Shown here piece after piece: positions 5,910 to 6,201 of a stretch of 6,201 nt of DNA. Below the pieces are notes generated by a model. The model searched no databases. It was not told the origin of the DNA and saw nothing but the letters and a program-made list of their open reading frames with translations. A program made the translations under genes and the position numbers. This DNA is from Methanocalculus sp. MSAO_Arc2 (lineage in GTDB: Archaea > Halobacteriota > Methanomicrobia > Methanomicrobiales > Methanocorpusculaceae). Position 1 is the stretch's first letter, and every line of letters begins with the position of its first letter. The stretch covers positions 1 to 6,201 of the forward strand of contig QZAC01000129.1 of NCBI GenBank assembly GCA_003838065.1, written 5' to 3'.

Positions 5910-5941
5910 GCATTGAGGGTATCATGATGCACCCGCAATGC
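5910..5941 (+). terminator. Stem-loop downstream of priL
   Basis: GCATTG (5910-5915) pairs with CAATGC (5936-5941), and inside it GGGT (5917-5920) pairs with ACCC (5931-5934), separated by one A/G mismatch, with a 10-nt loop. It lies just past the open repeat frame and before the convergent gene. A run of six T (5970-5975) follows 29 bp later and could be the actual plus-strand termination site, within the 3' end of the convergent gene. Confidence 0.4.
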
Positions 5942-5961
5942 AGTCCAACGGCTGAATGCCC

Positions 5962-6186
5962 CTAGATTGTTTTTTCAATGACGGTATATCCCGCACCAAG
6001 CAGTATGAAAATGAAGGCGACAAGTGCAATCAGGTAGGCATATCCGGTTTCTATAACTGCAGGCAGACCGATGAGAAGAATAACAAAGATGAAAAGACTG
6101 GTGAGGCCAACAGCGATATCCATGAGCACTTTATTCATACTATATCTCTGGATGAGATATGGCTTAATGCTTTTCAAAAATGTCAT
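5962..6186 (-). CDS. Small two-helix membrane protein
   Basis: A 74-residue protein I do not recognise. The N-terminal 30 residues are basic (several Lys/Arg, including KSIKPYLIQR). Two hydrophobic stretches follow: about residues 28-42 (VGLTSLFIFVILLIGLP) and 48-67 (YAYLIALVAFIFILLGAGY), joined by a short AVIETG loop. A helical hairpin in the cytoplasmic membrane is expected. The ATG at 6186 is preceded by GGGGTG 7 nt upstream, a good archaeal binding site. An internal ATG at 6138 would give 58 residues, and the frame is also open to the window edge, so a longer form cannot be excluded. The stop is TAG at 5964-5962. It is convergent with priL; its promoter lies outside the window or near the edge. 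Function unknown. Confidence 0.6.
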   Translation of the reverse strand: MTFLKSIKPYLIQRYSMNKVLMDIAVGLTSLFIFVILLIGLPAVIETGYAYLIALVAFIFILLGAGYTVIEKTI

Positions 6187-6201
6187 AATCCAGCACCCCA
6201 C

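Noticed and set aside
5634..5938. Minus-strand open frames with hydrophobic, repeat-rich products opposite the priL 3' end.
   Set aside because: They are antisense to the priL tandem repeats; their repeats mirror the 51-bp units and there is no ribosome binding site or promoter support.
5962..5964. TAG stop of the small membrane protein as a pyrrolysine codon.
   Set aside because: No sign of pyrrolysine genes in the window, and the product ends naturally after the second helix; TAG is a plain stop here.

Overview
The window looks like chromosome from a methanogenic euryarchaeon, most probably of the Methanomicrobiales. The indicators are an archaeal PCNA sliding clamp followed directly by the iron-sulfur primase large subunit, A/T-rich archaeal box A (TATA) elements in front of genes, GGTG/GGAG-type ribosome binding sites, a tRNA-Arg with no encoded CCA, and a secreted DUF11-like surface protein. 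The order-level assignment is a judgement from sequence style; no search was run.

Layout. Positions 1-297 (minus) hold the N-terminal 99 residues of an exported DUF11-like surface protein, cut by the window edge. Positions 298-417 are intergenic, with a strong TATA box, a 16-bp palindrome at the predicted transcription start, and two mutually exclusive hairpins. A tRNA-Arg (anticodon GCG) lies at 418-489 (minus). Positions 623-3896 carry four minus-strand genes, transcribed from right to left: an RlmE/FtsJ-type 23S rRNA 2'-O-methyltransferase, MoaA (20-bp overlap), an unrecognised 169-residue protein, and an M20-family metallopeptidase. A 109-bp divergent promoter region (3897-4005) separates them from a plus-strand replication pair, pcn and priL, which overlap by one base. 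A small two-helix membrane protein is convergent at the right edge (minus). No gene-free stretch exceeds about 135 bp.

How the genes work together. pcn and priL supply two replication-fork parts, the sliding clamp and the primase regulatory subunit, and look co-transcribed and translationally coupled. The opposite operon mixes rRNA modification, molybdopterin cofactor synthesis and amidohydrolysis, with no obvious single pathway. Its first two genes overlap. The last two are 10 bp apart, and the ribosome binding site of the peptidase sits on the stop codon of the unknown gene.

The most notable observation is at the 3' end of priL. The C-terminal tail is made of 51-bp (17-codon) tandem repeats. 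In the second unit a CAA codon present in the first unit is TAA, so the protein stops inside the repeat array, while the same frame stays open for 19 more codons to a TGA at 5904-5906. I saw no CRISPR array, insertion sequence, defence system or obvious new multi-gene system. Most of the window is core-genome housekeeping sequence.
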